The notes beneath the pieces are model-generated. The model was not told the DNA's origin. It saw only the letters and a program-made list of their open reading frames with translations, and did not search any database. The translations under genes were made by a program, and so were the position numbers. A DNA stretch of 64,000 bases from Carposina sasakii (lineage: Eukaryota > Arthropoda > Insecta > Lepidoptera > Carposinidae): contig CP053160.1 of NCBI GenBank assembly GCA_014607495.2, forward strand, positions 10,354,001 to 10,418,000, given 5' to 3'. The stretch's first letter is position 1. Every line of letters begins with the position of its first letter. Below, in pieces: positions 34,801 through 49,800 of this stretch.

Positions 34801-37800
34801 GCCTGACCGTCTGAAACTTCGTGTTCTTATGAAGCGTGGAGAAATTACGGCCGTTGACATAACTTGGGCTGTATGCAGTTCTATCAACTGTATCTAGGGA
34901 ATAAGCATATAAAATAGTCAAACGGAACACATGCAGAATAGAAAAAAAGCGTGAAAATATTGCACTAAACTAGGTTTGTTGGAAGCGCCATGCCAAAAAA
35001 CAACAAACACTTATGATATAAGGTAGAAAAAACAGAAATAGGTCATTATGCATTTGAACTACCATGTTACGTTACAAAAGCGGTAAATTCTATCACACGA
35101 TGCACTGTGCCAAAACACGCATGCAATCGGCATTAATTAAAATATAGGTCAAAACCCCCGAACAAGTACTACGTATCGACGTGGGCTTGTGAAGTTAGAG
35201 TAAGCTAGGGTTTTGGCGAAATGCCCGTTTACTTGAATAATCTTTTCTAGGATTAAATACAAACTCTAGTTTGCTCATATGCAGGGTGTATCAAAAGAGG
35301 TTTGTTTTTAAGCGGAATGCTAAATAGCACACGTACAAAATTTGAGACTCGGAATCACATGTTTATATTCCAAGACAGTATGACCATTCCCGACTGGTTT
35401 AGGAATTCTCCAGACCATACTAACTGGAATAAATGAACATGTGATTTTATGTCTCAAATTTTGTGAATATGTTTCCTATAGTGGTCTATTTTTATAGCAT
35501 TTCGCTTATAATACCCCTTTTATTCTGCCCTGTATAAATATTACGTCGTACGACAAGTTTTAGCCCCCAAATAAATAGGTTATATAATACTCTAATTGCT
35601 ATTAATTCACATCAAAATCCCTTTATCCTACAAAATAGAACTCCGTGTGTGAGGAACAAACATAGAAACATATATCAGTTACTTTCCCATAAATAAATCC
35701 AACTGTGGGGCCTCCCAGTGAGCTCTGACAATCCCAGAAATACCCTCAAGTATTAGTCGTCACAAATCAAGTCTTTAGCATTGACGATTCGAGTCTATGC
35801 ACCTTTAAAATAACATCAGTCTTAAAAATCTGACGAGTCTTGATTGTGACAACTATTGTCCGTTTCATAGAATAGTTCCTTCCTATGCCTGATTTCGGAA
35901 CTAACATTTTTTGTATGCCGTAAAATAGAAAATGTGGTCATGCACATAGTAACTAGCACCATCATCCATGGGAACTATACGGTGAAACGCACTATAGTCT
36001 ATGTGGAAACATTAACTCCTAAAACATGGCTGCCTTTAGATTATATCGCGGGAGTAACTCACCCAGGGCTTGCCCTTGCGTGGACTGCAGGGAGTTCTTA
36101 TTTCTGTGCAGCGTGGAGACATTTGGCTGGGCCTGCTCCGGCTGGTATTGAAGGTTGTTGACGTGATCGAACGTCGCGCCCGTCGTTAGCACCGAGTCTG
36201 ATGAGCTCTGGAAGTGGGTATTGATACATTATTATCGATCAACAGCTGTATGTGCAAGGTATACCAAAAGTGATATGTTAAGCGAAAAGATTGTATTTAA
36301 CATTCTGACTTCTTTAGGAATTTGTCTGAAAAATTAAACATGTGATTTCGAGTCTCAAATTTTAAGGATAGGTTCTTTTGTGAACTGTAATTGCAATTTT
36401 AAATTCCCCTTTTTTACACTATATGTATGGTATCCTTAAATAGCACTACACTTGCAGTGATGAATTCACCGGTGATTGGTCACATTTAGTCAGATACGGG
36501 TTCATCATGATAACGGCCTCTGAGGCGCAACTACCTCGAATCATTTGTATGAGACTTGTTTGTTCTAATAAAAATGTTCACTATACGAAAAAGGCAAGAC
36601 TTTACGACTGACACTTTACATACATACATATACACACGGCTTTGTTCCCGAAATGGGGTGACCAGACCCGCAGAATGTACAGATGTAAATGACCAGTGAC
36701 AAGTTGCTACCTCATTGCATGAAAAAACTCCCATGAGTTCTTTCTTCGACTCATGCAACATGCACGGAAGGAGATGCCGCCATAGAGGAATTCCTCTATG
36801 ATTCAGCTGATGTATCAAGCTCTAAATTAGCATAGGACTTTACATTTATAGTATGCTATTAGATTTTGGTGTAAAAGTGAAATTTAAAAATAGCGGAAAA
36901 TTTGAACCACCACCGATTGCGGTTTTTATATTTCTATATTTAATATTTCGCGGTCTGAGTGTTTTGTATGTATTATTATGTTTCACCAATAGAAATAGAT
37001 ACTAGGTAGAGGTACTAGACTAAACGAATAGACAGTCTGCTTTAGCAAGCTTTCCTACATCACTCAATAGAGCAATATTTATCTAACCGAACGAAATAGT
37101 GCACTATGCCTTTTTGGTCGACTTTTGACTTTTACTACTGGACTTAGTAAAACTACATAAACATAATTTAGTCTTTTGATAAATGTCCCCTACAATTTCA
37201 TTTCATCAACCTACACATTTGGTTTCAGAGTTAATTTTATTTCTATACTTACATGTTTGTTTAGTTAGATGAACTTGTGATATAACAAAGTGTCATACAA
37301 AATGAGTCATATTTGTGAATCAGCGGCCGCAAAGATGGAGAGTACCTCTGAGGTCCGCCTGTCGCTCTGATTCATAAAGCAGGGCCAAGGGTATGCTTCA
37401 AGTTAGGTTTAACAACGGAATGCTAAGTAGGTGATGAAGTGTCATCGGGGCTATACCTATAGGAAAACATATGAGCAGGAAGATGAATGTAATGTATGGT
37501 CGCTATGCCCTGTAACTGGCCTTAGTTACAGCATTAGATTTATGTTTGTTGATTTTTATCAAACTAAAAAATATACATGTATAGTAGTAATAGTAACAGG
37601 TAGCAAAATATCATATTCCAACTCGTATCAAAAAGAGGATGCGCAAATGTTTGCAAATTACACACCTAAGTATATTTTTGCATAAGTCTACTGGCGCAAA
37701 TTTCGGGGATAAATAAAAACATTCTAGCGACCGATAACGAATCCAATCGTAAATCTTCCCTGTCGTTCTACTATAGGTAAATAGGCATTATAAGATGTTT

Positions 37801-40800
37801 ATATTATATTTTTTTATACAAATAAACATAGAAAAGGTAAACCTGTACCCATAGGTACATACACACATACATACATATAATCACGCCTTTATCCCTTACG
37901 GGGTAGGCAGAGCACCAAGGGCCGATAGAACTACATGGTGCCACTTCTGACCAATTTTGAGGGTATAGTTGAGATGTACAAGTTCGGTTAGTAGTGACAG
38001 GTGGTCAACCCATCGCCTACAAAACACCAAGACCCTCTTGTCCATCTACTGACTTGTACAGTATGCCCGGGAAGAGAAGCAGCTGTCGTATTATACTTTT
38101 TTTTTCACTCCCAGAGCAGCATAGAAGGTACCCATAGGTACTATATGTATATTTATTTAGTAATATGTATTTACTGTGTGTATGTACATGCCACACAGAC
38201 CTCGGAAGGGCAAGGTTGACGCGACCGTGCGTAACAATATAGGTACCAGTTTCTTAACGATTTCACAAACCAATGACTAATGTATACGCCTAAACTTTCT
38301 CGTATCGCTATCATACCCACTATATTCAAAAATATATGTCGCAGCATTCATACTATAGGGGCACAATTCGAAAAAAAAAATGGATATTGGGAAAATGCGT
38401 TTAAGATTAGCAGTATTGATTTTGTGCCCAAATATTATAAAAACTCGAAATCACAAAATTTATGAGATGTACCACTATAGTATGAAAGCTGCGATGTATA
38501 CGTGTTTATAACACCAGTTAAATTGGACAAGGATGGACAAAGATAACAAATATATTGCGTTATTGCGAGATTACTACTCGTATAAGATCACCGAGATTTT
38601 TTTAAACATTTTTTTCTGTATTGACTGACGTTAGGTTTATACATTGATAAATAAGAAGGAAATAAACAAATATCGTTTGAGTGTCGTAAATATGTATGTA
38701 ATATTATGTACTAAGGCATTTTGGTGTGTAATCTACAATATTACAACTTTATTAAATCTATGGAAATATTTCCTTCAATTTAGTTTCCTTCAATTCACAG
38801 CCAAATGTGAAATCAAATTTAATAGGGGTCTAGCATAAGATTAGCTTATACCAGTTGCATTAACTTAGTTACGAGTATTCTCGTATGACATTTCGAGCAG
38901 ACGATTCGATTACGATAGTGTCGAACTTATACTACTGCGAGCGCAACCTTAGATACGGCATTACGATAAATACTGTGTGTAACAAACGTAAGGGTCAAGC
39001 GAAATTCTATTTTATGGTATGAGAATAGTCCAATATAGAGAACCTAGTATCAAATCTTGCGTGTTGGTTCTTTATAGAGGGCTTTACATACATACCTTTT
39101 TTGTTACACCCTGCATAATAAATCTAATAATATGATTATACATAATATATACCTATTATAGGCATTAACACGACATCTGCACAAAAACAGCTACAATAAC
39201 AGAGAAATAAATAGTTACTATGAGTCACACATTTCATTGATATTCTCAACTGCAAGTGACTAGATGACTAACGTAACAAAACCTGCACGCGTATGATGAA
39301 TTTGGTGAGAGCGAGATGTCTCACTTTTATTTAAGCACCTCAAAATATGAATGTGGTAAAAGCTACTTTATTTTATACAAAATTCCCTTGTGCCAAACTC
39401 TGTCAAAAGCCTGCTGTATGTCCAGGAAAGCGGCTTAACAGTATTCTTTTTTTTCGAAAGCATTTCTGATTGATCTACAGACACGATGCACTTGTTCTGT
39501 AGTGGCATGTTCTTTACGAAAGCCGTACTGGTGGTCGGGAATTATTGACTTGTCTTTTAGATCATTAGAGAGTCTACGAAGAAGTTTTTTTTTTTTTTCA
39601 AATAACTTAGACATTATCGGCAGTAGACTTATGGGTCTACATGAAGTATGAGTAATCACGTCACTAATAATAACTAGACAAGACAAGTGTTTCTACTTGG
39701 TGTGTAAAAAGGGATTGCAAACCACTTCTATCAGTCCTAATTCATTCAGTCCAGGCTCGAGAACGAGTGTCTATTCTAATTCTTAAGTCTATTTTTTACA
39801 TGCAAAGTACATACACTTAGTTTATCTAGTTATTAATAGCTCTGTGAATTTGACGTTTAAAAGTGAGACATCTCGCTCTCACCAAGTTCATAATACGGGT
39901 GCTGGTTACGTAAATAACGTGATTAGGTAACATAGATTCGTACAGTTTTCCGAGTAATTAGACAGGCAGGCACAACAATGCTTAACCTTGGGCGTATTTA
40001 TCGTATTATTTAATTACAAATACTTCTCAATAACCGCGTGTTTCCAATATTTTGGGGTAATTGACTCTTCATCGGCCGCTGAACGTCCTAATTTTAATTT
40101 GGCGGGTCAACCTCAATCCGGACTTTACCCACTTCTCTTAGGGGTAGGGTTACCATATGACAGGCGTTTGCCGCATTAGACAGGCATTTTAAGGTTTAGA
40201 CAGGCGTGCGGCCGGCATTGGTCTGAGACAGGCATTTTCAAATTACGCGACAGCGCGCGTAGCGTAGTAGGGAAAAAGTAGGGAAGTGAATGGTGACATT
40301 ACAGAAATTAGAAAAATCTGCCAGTTTGTGTTCTCTATTTTGGCACACAATGCGAATGTAGAGCGTATGTTTTCTCTCATCAACGCCCAGTGGAGTAAAG
40401 AAAGAAATCGGCTGACAATTGAATCAGTAAAAGCAATATTGATTACTCAGGAAAATTACAAAACTGTACCTTGTGAAGATTTTTACTTTTATGTATAACA
40501 AATGAAAGAACTATTTAAAAAAAATTATGTCTTTTGACAAATATCAGTAATAAATAACCTTCTTTATTATTATCTGTTGTCTTTTACTTATTACCTACAG
40601 CGTTTTGCTTTAGACAGGCATTCTTCTGAAAAATCAGGCATTTTAGGTACCATGTACAGGCGCCCCTCTATTTACATATGGTAACCCTACTTAGGGGAAC
40701 CTTTATTTTTCAAAAACCAACCTTTTCAGTATACTTGGATTTTATATTACATCACCATCAGGAAATCTTCTAAACTATATGTATATAAAATACTTTCTCC

Positions 40801-43800
40801 TGAATGACTGACGAATCAAATTACATAGATAAGTATAGAAACATCCATGACTCAGAAACAAACATCGATATTCATCACATCACTGTTTGCATCTACCGGG
40901 ATTCGAACCCAGAATCTATGGCGTCGCAAGCAGGGACACTACCTACTAGACCAATCGGCCGTCAAACTGGCCGTCAATAATCGGAGGTATCCGATCAGAA
41001 GTTTTCAAAATTCTATAAGGGTGAAAGGGTGGACAAAGTTTGTTTGAGACAACGCGATTCCTAGTTCCAATCTACTTCAAATGTAGCACAAACATACCTA
41101 GATGAGTTTAGGGTAGGTAACACTAACAAAGCATTTCCTAAAAGCCCACAGGAAAAGGAACAAAATTTTTATGCAGACGAATTCGTGGGCGTCTGCTAGT
41201 AAAGATATAACACTAACTAGTCCAGCATAAAACAGCTGGCGTTGATATCATCATCAAGCCATCGCCTAACAATTAACTATGCAAAGCACAGCTTGCCGAG
41301 GTCGGGACATTAGTGTCACGGCAAATTATATACTTTATTGCCAGATTCCATCATTTCATCAACCTTTGTCATTGTAAGGCTGAACGTGGCTATGGAATCT
41401 GCTTCGTGATCCTGCAGTTCTATCTACCCTGTTCCTGGGAACACAGCCGTGTGCATTGTATATGTGTATAAATGTTCCTTCTTTTCCCTTTGCATCTGAT
41501 CTGCTACCAAATTGCTGTACATAATGACAGGCATCCCCAAATGTCATTTTTGATGTACAGACAGGATAAGTTACTATGGTATGGTATGGTATGGTCGTAT
41601 GTGGATGTCTTATACCTAGCGTGATATCTGCTGATGCATCCACCAGGTGTACAGAATACACAAGTATCATTAATCTATCCGACACAGAGAGAACCAAATA
41701 CCCAAAACAAATCCTAAAACGCGATATCGAAGTTGTCACATCAAATTATGGAACATATAAAAACCAAACAAAACCTACGGTCCGGTAAGGCCGGGAGCGT
41801 TTCCCTTTTGCAACAATATAATATGATTTTGTGATGATGCATTTTGTAGCACCAAAAAATCGTAGAACAACTCTTGTATGTGATATGAAATAACTACATA
41901 TTGTCAATTTCATCTCAACATGTGCCCTTAAAGGTGAACTAGTTCAAAAACCACTTGCACCAATCAGGCAATTGCAGGAAGGTCAAGAAAACTAGTTGCG
42001 AATGACAAGGGCGCTCGGCGACGCCATTCAACCAGAAAACTTATAAATAAATACATTATGAATTACCAATACCAATTGTGGAAGTGGAATGAATCTGAAT
42101 CAGAACAAACAGTTATTAATATATAAGACATGAAGACTCACCAGAGATGTGCTATACTACGTTGCTATGGATGTGTGTGTGATATCAACCAATCATATAA
42201 ATTAGTTAGACCATAATGTCAATGAATTTGATTAGTGTATATCAGACGCATCTACGTAGCATAACTAGTGAAAAGGCGGTCAAAATTAATTCTTTCCTAC
42301 TCGATCAACCTCAATGTGGACAGAGAAGTTAAGTTTCATGGCTTGTTATAAATCTCAAGAAATAAAAACATTTTTGATATGAAAGCGACATCAAAACTGT
42401 ACGATAGTACCCAATATTAGGGAATTCTACATCTTTCTAGATGTTATTGAAATTATTCCAGATATAAAGGGCAACTGAAGGTAAGTCATCTCTCGCAATC
42501 ACATAAATGTTGCAAATGCAAACAAGGAAGCACCCAAATGAATCTCTCAATGTATGTACTCATATGACCGTATAGTATTTCGTACATAGCAATTGCAGTA
42601 TGAACTCATAAAATAATTGAGGTTGAGGGATCCGCTATGTCCCTCTGGTTTTAAGGTTAATTTAGCTCTAAAAGGGCGTATATTGGTACCATCACCATAG
42701 TTCTGTAGTCTAAGGCCAAATACTTAGAATTTAATTTTCTGTAATGCATTAGTGTATAGAGGCATTAATTCACAGAAAGTTGCTATAAATCATTACATTA
42801 TTCACAAATTCTGTCGATGAAAGGTTTTAGTCAATGGTTGATCTTGTATTACCATTATAACAAACGGTGTTATAACAAAAGAGCGCCTAAAGTTAGACTC
42901 TATTTGAGGAGTAGGCGAACAGAAAGTCACATTTCCATTTTACAAAATTTTAGGGAAATTGACGAAAATGTAAAAAAGCATCATTATAAGATATTTTTTA
43001 TAATTTTATTTGTAAAAACTGACGAAGTGAGATAGACCTACCGATTATACTTATTATGATCGGTCGTTAAGTTATTTCAGTTTCAAAATTGGAAATGTAA
43101 CGTTTTGTTGGACGTGCCTGGAAATGTTACCTTTTGTTGGTGGAAATGAAACTTTTTGGTAGGGTATGAATGGAAATGTTACTACATTCACAAGAAATGT
43201 TGACACGCAAATTTTAACAAATGAATAGTTTTTACTTTTGATATGAAAGCGACATCAAAACTGTACGATAGTCAATCCATTCCTTTCCCAATATTAGGGA
43301 ATTCTACATCTTTCTAGATGTTATTGAAATTATTCCAGATACAAACTTGTTCTAGGCAACTGAAGGTAAGTCATCTCTCGCAATCACATAAATGTTGCCA
43401 ACAACCAATGCAAACAAGGAAGCACCCAAATGAATCTCTCAATGTATGTACTCGTATGACCGTATAGTATTTCGTTAATTCATATTTGCTTTTAAAATAT
43501 GAAGTCATAATTTCAACTTTTTTTTGTGCAGTATGAGACTCATAAATATAATTGGAGGTTTGAGGGATCCGCTATGTCCCTCTGGTCTTTATAAGGTTAA
43601 TTTAGCTCTAAAAGGGCGTATATTGGTACCATCACCATAGTCCTGTAGTCTGAGGTGGAAAAGGTGATATGAATCGGCATAAATATATATCCTGCTCCCA
43701 ATATGGCTATAAAAAAGTTTCTTGTTGCTTAATACATCTGCGATAGTTAGCTGCGAGCATTTAAAACTTTTAGGCGGATGATTGCATGGCTTGGTAAAAT

Positions 43801-46800
43801 TAACACCTAGAGGATCCTTATCCACATATCTGAAAATAGCATTAGATAGGTAGGTAATATATTGCACGAAAAGAAAGTGAATCAGATTCGTCCATCAAAC
43901 TTACTTGTTATTTCTTTCAGCTATGTTTCTCCTCTCCCTGACATCCTTTTTTCGTTTGCCCTGGTTAATTTCCTCCACAGGTACTTCTGCCATTATTACA
44001 TAAATAAAAACCAAGACGTTACAACAGAAAACGACCACTTTTCGATTCAAATAATGATGATATTGACAGCAGATAGTCGGTGTTGCAATTATAAAGTTAC
44101 TTTTTGTTTAGACTCTATGAATCGACGCATTTACTATAGTTACTTTTTGTACAGGTTTTTGTTAGCGTTCAAAATCGTAATAAAAATGAAGGAAATGTTA
44201 CATTTTGGAGGAACTCAGTACTTTTAAACATTAATTTCTACGGGAAATATCGCGATATGAACGGAAACGGTATGTGTATATGGTGGGATTCAGTGTTGCG
44301 AGAGTAAAAAAAAAATAATAAAAAAAAGGTAAAAAATGGAAATGTAACTTTCTGTTCGCCTACTCCTTATTTAAATATGACATTTGACAGCAAAATGTAT
44401 GGCATATCTGCCAAATTTAAGGCATGTTTAGCTTAAAAAAATGTTTAAATTCTTTTGTAATAACACGAAAAGAGTTTCACATTCAATTTCAGCATAGTTT
44501 AGCCAGATTTATCTCCTTAATATCATCCTCAACACATTTTATCTTCAGATTATGCTAGAATTTGTACATGATCAAATATAACACAGATAAGTAGTGATAG
44601 CGTACGCGGTAGATTTAAACGCAAGGTACGTATATAAAAATAAATTGTGTTAACCACAATTGATATTAAATTAGATTTTAGTTCTATTTGGATTGTTTTT
44701 TAATTACATTTATTAACACAGTTTATCTCTTTTAACTTAGGTAAATAAGGTCTGTCAAAAAAGATGTGTGTTAATTTGTTAATTCGCAGATAAAATTAAT
44801 GTGAATATGCGGCTCATGGTACAAGTACAGTAACTCTCATAGGATACTAACTCCTTACCCAATAAATTAAACGTCTTTTTTAGTTGTGGGATTTTTACTA
44901 CAGATGGTCTGATGATCGTATCAAAGCTGTTTACCCAATTAAATACTTAAATAAACTAGTCACCAACAATGTAATTAGGCGTTCGTATCTCTTTAATGGC
45001 AACCCCGCTAACGCTTTCCAATGTAAGTCACACCGAATTAGGTCAGAGGACGCGCTGAAAATTACATTATACGTTTAATGACCACACTAATGGTAGCGTA
45101 ACGAAACATCCTAGCTACAAATGGTGTATATGACATCAATGTATCGCTTTACCAATACATATATATTGTATTTATGTATTTATCTAAAGAACATACAGCA
45201 TAGGACATGTAACACATCCAACCTAATGCTCTAAAACCAATGAACATTCTACAGCTCAACAAACAAGAGTGAGAAAAATAAGAAACCATTAATTAGAAAA
45301 TAATTACAGCAGGCACCGGGAAACAAATATATCATCAGATTATTGCAGGCCGCTATTGGACGTAGGCCTCCCCAGAGCACGCAACAAGGCTCGATTGCAA
45401 TGCATATGTACCTATGTTCCCATAAAATCATTTCCGAAGCATAAAAGTGAACCGATTGTGTCCTCTTGGCAGCGACCATGTGTGAACTGTGATGCTTAAA
45501 TCCCAGGACAGAATCTACATACATATAGTTCATCGACGACGACGCAACGTCTACCTACTACGTGTAGTACTTCCCTGATAGATTCTACTTCATGTACCTA
45601 TTATGAAATATTCAAATCACGAAAATTTATTCTATAGTGAAATCTACATTCCAATAATAAGAGCGAGTTTCCAACACTCTTTCATATTTTTATGAATGAA
45701 CTCGCATGATAACCTTTACTAAAAGTAGTGCGGGAGCTGCCTAATGGACTAACTATTCCACTAAAGGAAACACGTTCAAAGTAGCAAATGGATTTGGCAG
45801 GCCCTTTTAGTAACACAATTTCTTACACTCCCATATTTCTTTCGGGGGATTATAATTGAGTACGATAGAGTGACATACACATTTACAGAATAATACATGC
45901 ACTAACATTAGTTATTATGAACTGTTGGAGCATTGGGTAGAGTGACTGGTTAAGCCAAAAGTATTGAGTTCGAATTCCGGTAGAAGTAAAAATTGCCATG
46001 AAGAATATCAATATTACTTTCCAGGTAATGGATGTGTCTGAACTTTTTAGTACCCACTAAAATTTATGGACTTTTACGTCTTGCCTTAGGTCTGAGTTAC
46101 GAAACATTATATCGAAATTGACATATCACATAATTTTCAAGCCGATCCGGCAGACTTAGCACACAAAATATGACGACGCGTCGCCTTGTGCATACACAAG
46201 CCGCATGCCAAACTGCTCATCCAAATGTAGGTACAAACACACGATGGCACGCGTGCGACCCCATTAGCTAGAGTTTTATTGTTCTGCAAACAATGTACCT
46301 TAGAGTTAAATACTAGAAAATGCATGGCCGAAATAGAAATGAGCTGTGATACTTGATAATTTTGATACCATAAAAATACAGATATGTTACCAAAAATGGG
46401 GTAGCTAGAACTGCAATAGCAAAGGAGATGCTATAGCCACGTTCAGCGGCATCTGATGTTAAAGATCAGTGACAAGTTGCTAGTTTATCGCCTGAGAGAA
46501 TGCCCGAGTTCTCTAAACGACTCTACGACAAGGAGATGCAGCTGATGTAATCTAGTGACATGTGAGATGATGCCTACATGTGGCAAAGGGCTGTTCCTAA
46601 GGAATATATCTGTTGGGGTTTATTTAAGTAAATGCCTCGGCACGCGCACCCCAGATTCAACCTCTACATGTGACCAGCCCAAATGTAATTTCTATTGGGA
46701 AAGCCTCCTTTGAGAAATACTAATGACATAGAGCTTTATATACATACATACATAATAATCACGCCTCTTAAATTATAATAATACAATCAAAGGTTACCTC

Positions 46801-49800
46801 TTTATAATATTAGTAGATATAGATAATTTTCCTATCACTACACGGAAAACCTAGATATTCCCGATAATGCGTCCTAGTTATTGGGTTAAATCAACATTCA
46901 TGTACAAAAGACAAAAATACACACATTGTAACCTCCAGCAAATACCTAAATATTGCAGTGAAAATAAGCTCTCACATTATTGAGATCAATACCATTAACT
47001 GCACAGAATACAGCAAAAATAAAAACTTTTTTGTTTCCAGACTCAGTCGAAGATTGCAAAAACTAGACTTGAAACTGCAACTTTGTTGATTCTGACTGGT
47101 TTGCAGGGCTTGGCATAGAAAGCAAAGATATACTACTGTCCAGCGTTGTTGCAGTAGATTAATATCGTTGGAAATATATTTGAACAAGTCCCCTGCGCTG
47201 AGGGTTTACTAGAATACAACAGCTGCATCTCCTTCCGTGCATGTCGTATGAGTCGACTAGGTAACTCGGGCATTATCTCAGGCGATGAGCTAACAACTTG
47301 TCACTGACCATATACCTACACCTGTCACCGCTATGCTAAGCATGGTTGTGGGATCTATGATGCTGCAGTTCTGTCTACCCCATTTCTGGAAGATAGCCTC
47401 TCAGTGTCTATATGTATGTCATATATGAATATTTGATACTTAGAGGTTATTGTGTTAAGTTTATGAATGTTTTTATATATATTTATATTATCGATATACA
47501 AGACCGTTAGACATAGCTTGATAGAAATTTTTGTCAACAACAAATTGAGATCCACTAGATATTTGTTACATTACACAATAAACAAATAGAGAATGTTTCC
47601 AACAATGCTTTCCATAAAAACGTGCAACGATACGTTAATAGATTACAAAGAGACAATAAATAAGCAACGCCAACAGAATCAGTAACGAGTCAAATCAACC
47701 GGTTTTCCAAAATTGGTCAGCGATAATCACCAATGATGTCATACCGTCAGTGGTACTATCACCACGCCTCGACACTTGCTGCAACGGTTTCCTAAGGAAT
47801 TTGGGTTATTAGACGATAGAGGCCAAGGTTACCATGCCTTAGAGTAATATCTAAGTATACATACTAGTAGAATACGAGTATCTAGTGCATAATGTGAAGA
47901 GAGATTTGTTGACCTTTGACGGTAAAGTCGAATATGAAAATGCGTTTCCTAATTAAGTACGAACTTTTCTACGCTCTGTAACGCTTTCGACTCACTAGCA
48001 GAATCCTATGAGATTTGATAAGGACTAACGAGAGGTTCTCGCTTTCCTAGCTTGGTGGTCAGCAGAACTGAATGAAATTAACTGAATAAAGTGGTAACAC
48101 TACGAATAACTTCCAACTAATTAGTAGGTCATCATTTACAGCCCTGAGAAGTCCACTGTTGGACATGGGAATCCCCCAATTAGTAGGTACCCCTATCAAA
48201 TGGCATATCGAACAAGTATGAAATTTTCAAATATATTATGAGGAAAAAAGGTGATATTTTCGACGGTAAAAACAACTAAGTTGCCTACGCCATCGGGAGT
48301 GAGGTAAAACAAATATTAGCACATACTATATTTAATGGTATGGCAAAGGTAGTAGCGACACCGATCTACCAGTTCACTGGCCTAGATAAGGTCCTCTAGT
48401 ATTTATCAACTGGCAAGTGTGTTCATTCATGCTTAGAGGTGACATCATAATGGTTAACACTATCATCATGGAGCAAATAGAAGAGATAAATTAATGAATG
48501 GTTTTGAGGAGATAAACGAATGAAAATCACAAATACCAATCACAAATTTACTTGGGTGATACATACCCTCCACAGCCGAGACATTTTTTAAAGTGAACTT
48601 ATTCGGGAATAAAACACAATATGGTAAATAATAAACACAATTACTCAAAGATAATACGTTATATTACATTAACGCAGAATAATACAAGATAAAAGATAAG
48701 ATATAGTTCCTATATTGATAACATACGAAAACGAAAATAATGTATTGACTATTTTTTACAATACACGAACTCTTATCTTACTTTTCCTATTCGACTAGCT
48801 AATATTATAAACGGCTCAACGGATAGGGGAACAGAGTTTGTTTGTTACCCCTCACTCAATAATGGCACAAGCGTCTAAGATCCTGTGCTGATGCGGGCCT
48901 TCACTAAAACACATCATTCCGTGAATGTCGTAAGTCGATTAACGAACCCAGGAGCATTCTCTCAGGGGAAGATATCAACATTTCACGGTTCTCTATATAT
49001 CTCCGCTATACTAAATGTGGCTATAGAATCTCTTTTGTGATTCAGCAGCTCTGGCTTTCCCATTTTACAAGCCAGAACTGTCAAAAAGGCAATATGTACC
49101 AAACGTATTTTGTCCTTTATTGGGACAATAGCCCAAAGACAATTTCTCAAAATAGATAAGGTATTTTCCATTTCATCTAAAGTCTTCGCAGACTTCTTCC
49201 TATTGCAGTCCACTGCTGGACGTAGGCCTCCCCCAGAGCACGCCACCAGGCTACTGCCACAGGGGGATTTTGCCCATAGTCACCACGCTAGGCAGGCGGG
49301 TTGGTGACCGCAGTGTGATTTTCGGACTATGTTGTCAGTACGGGAGGCGCTGCTGCCCACCTCCTGGAAACCCTTAAGCGTTCTTGATTGGTTTGAAAAT
49401 AGGTTTTGTCGTAACATCAACAATACACACGGCTGTGTTCAAATAATGGATAAGCAGGCTCATGCAGGATCATGAAGGAAACCCTGCAGCCACTAAACAT
49501 GGCAAAATATCGAAAGCATACATACTTACAATTATAGTCATATTTCATTACCAATAACTGTTCTGCTTCTAATATTTATTTTCCTGTGTACCTATTATGG
49601 ATTTTATTTATCTTCGGTTGAATAGAAATAACGTTGTTTGTAATTATTTTATAATTATTCAGCAAATTAACCACATTATTATTATAGTACTGAATAAGTT
49701 AGTCACGATTTTTATTTAAAAATCGAAAGGAAAAAGACTTTAAGGAAGCTGAACGCAAAATTATAAATTACGTAGGTACAGGAATAACATGAATACATCA

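Noticed and set aside
40890..40965. tRNA gene
   Set aside because: A- and B-boxes are present but no acceptor stem closes, and a SINE body follows: a tRNA-derived SINE head.
41359..41739. 126-codon minus-strand frame
   Set aside because: Overlaps the same dispersed repeat and a (tatgg)n run; no protein features.
43862..44227. 121-codon + frame inside the TIR element
   Set aside because: AT-rich, hydrophobic by base composition, opposite to the more exon-like minus-strand segment.
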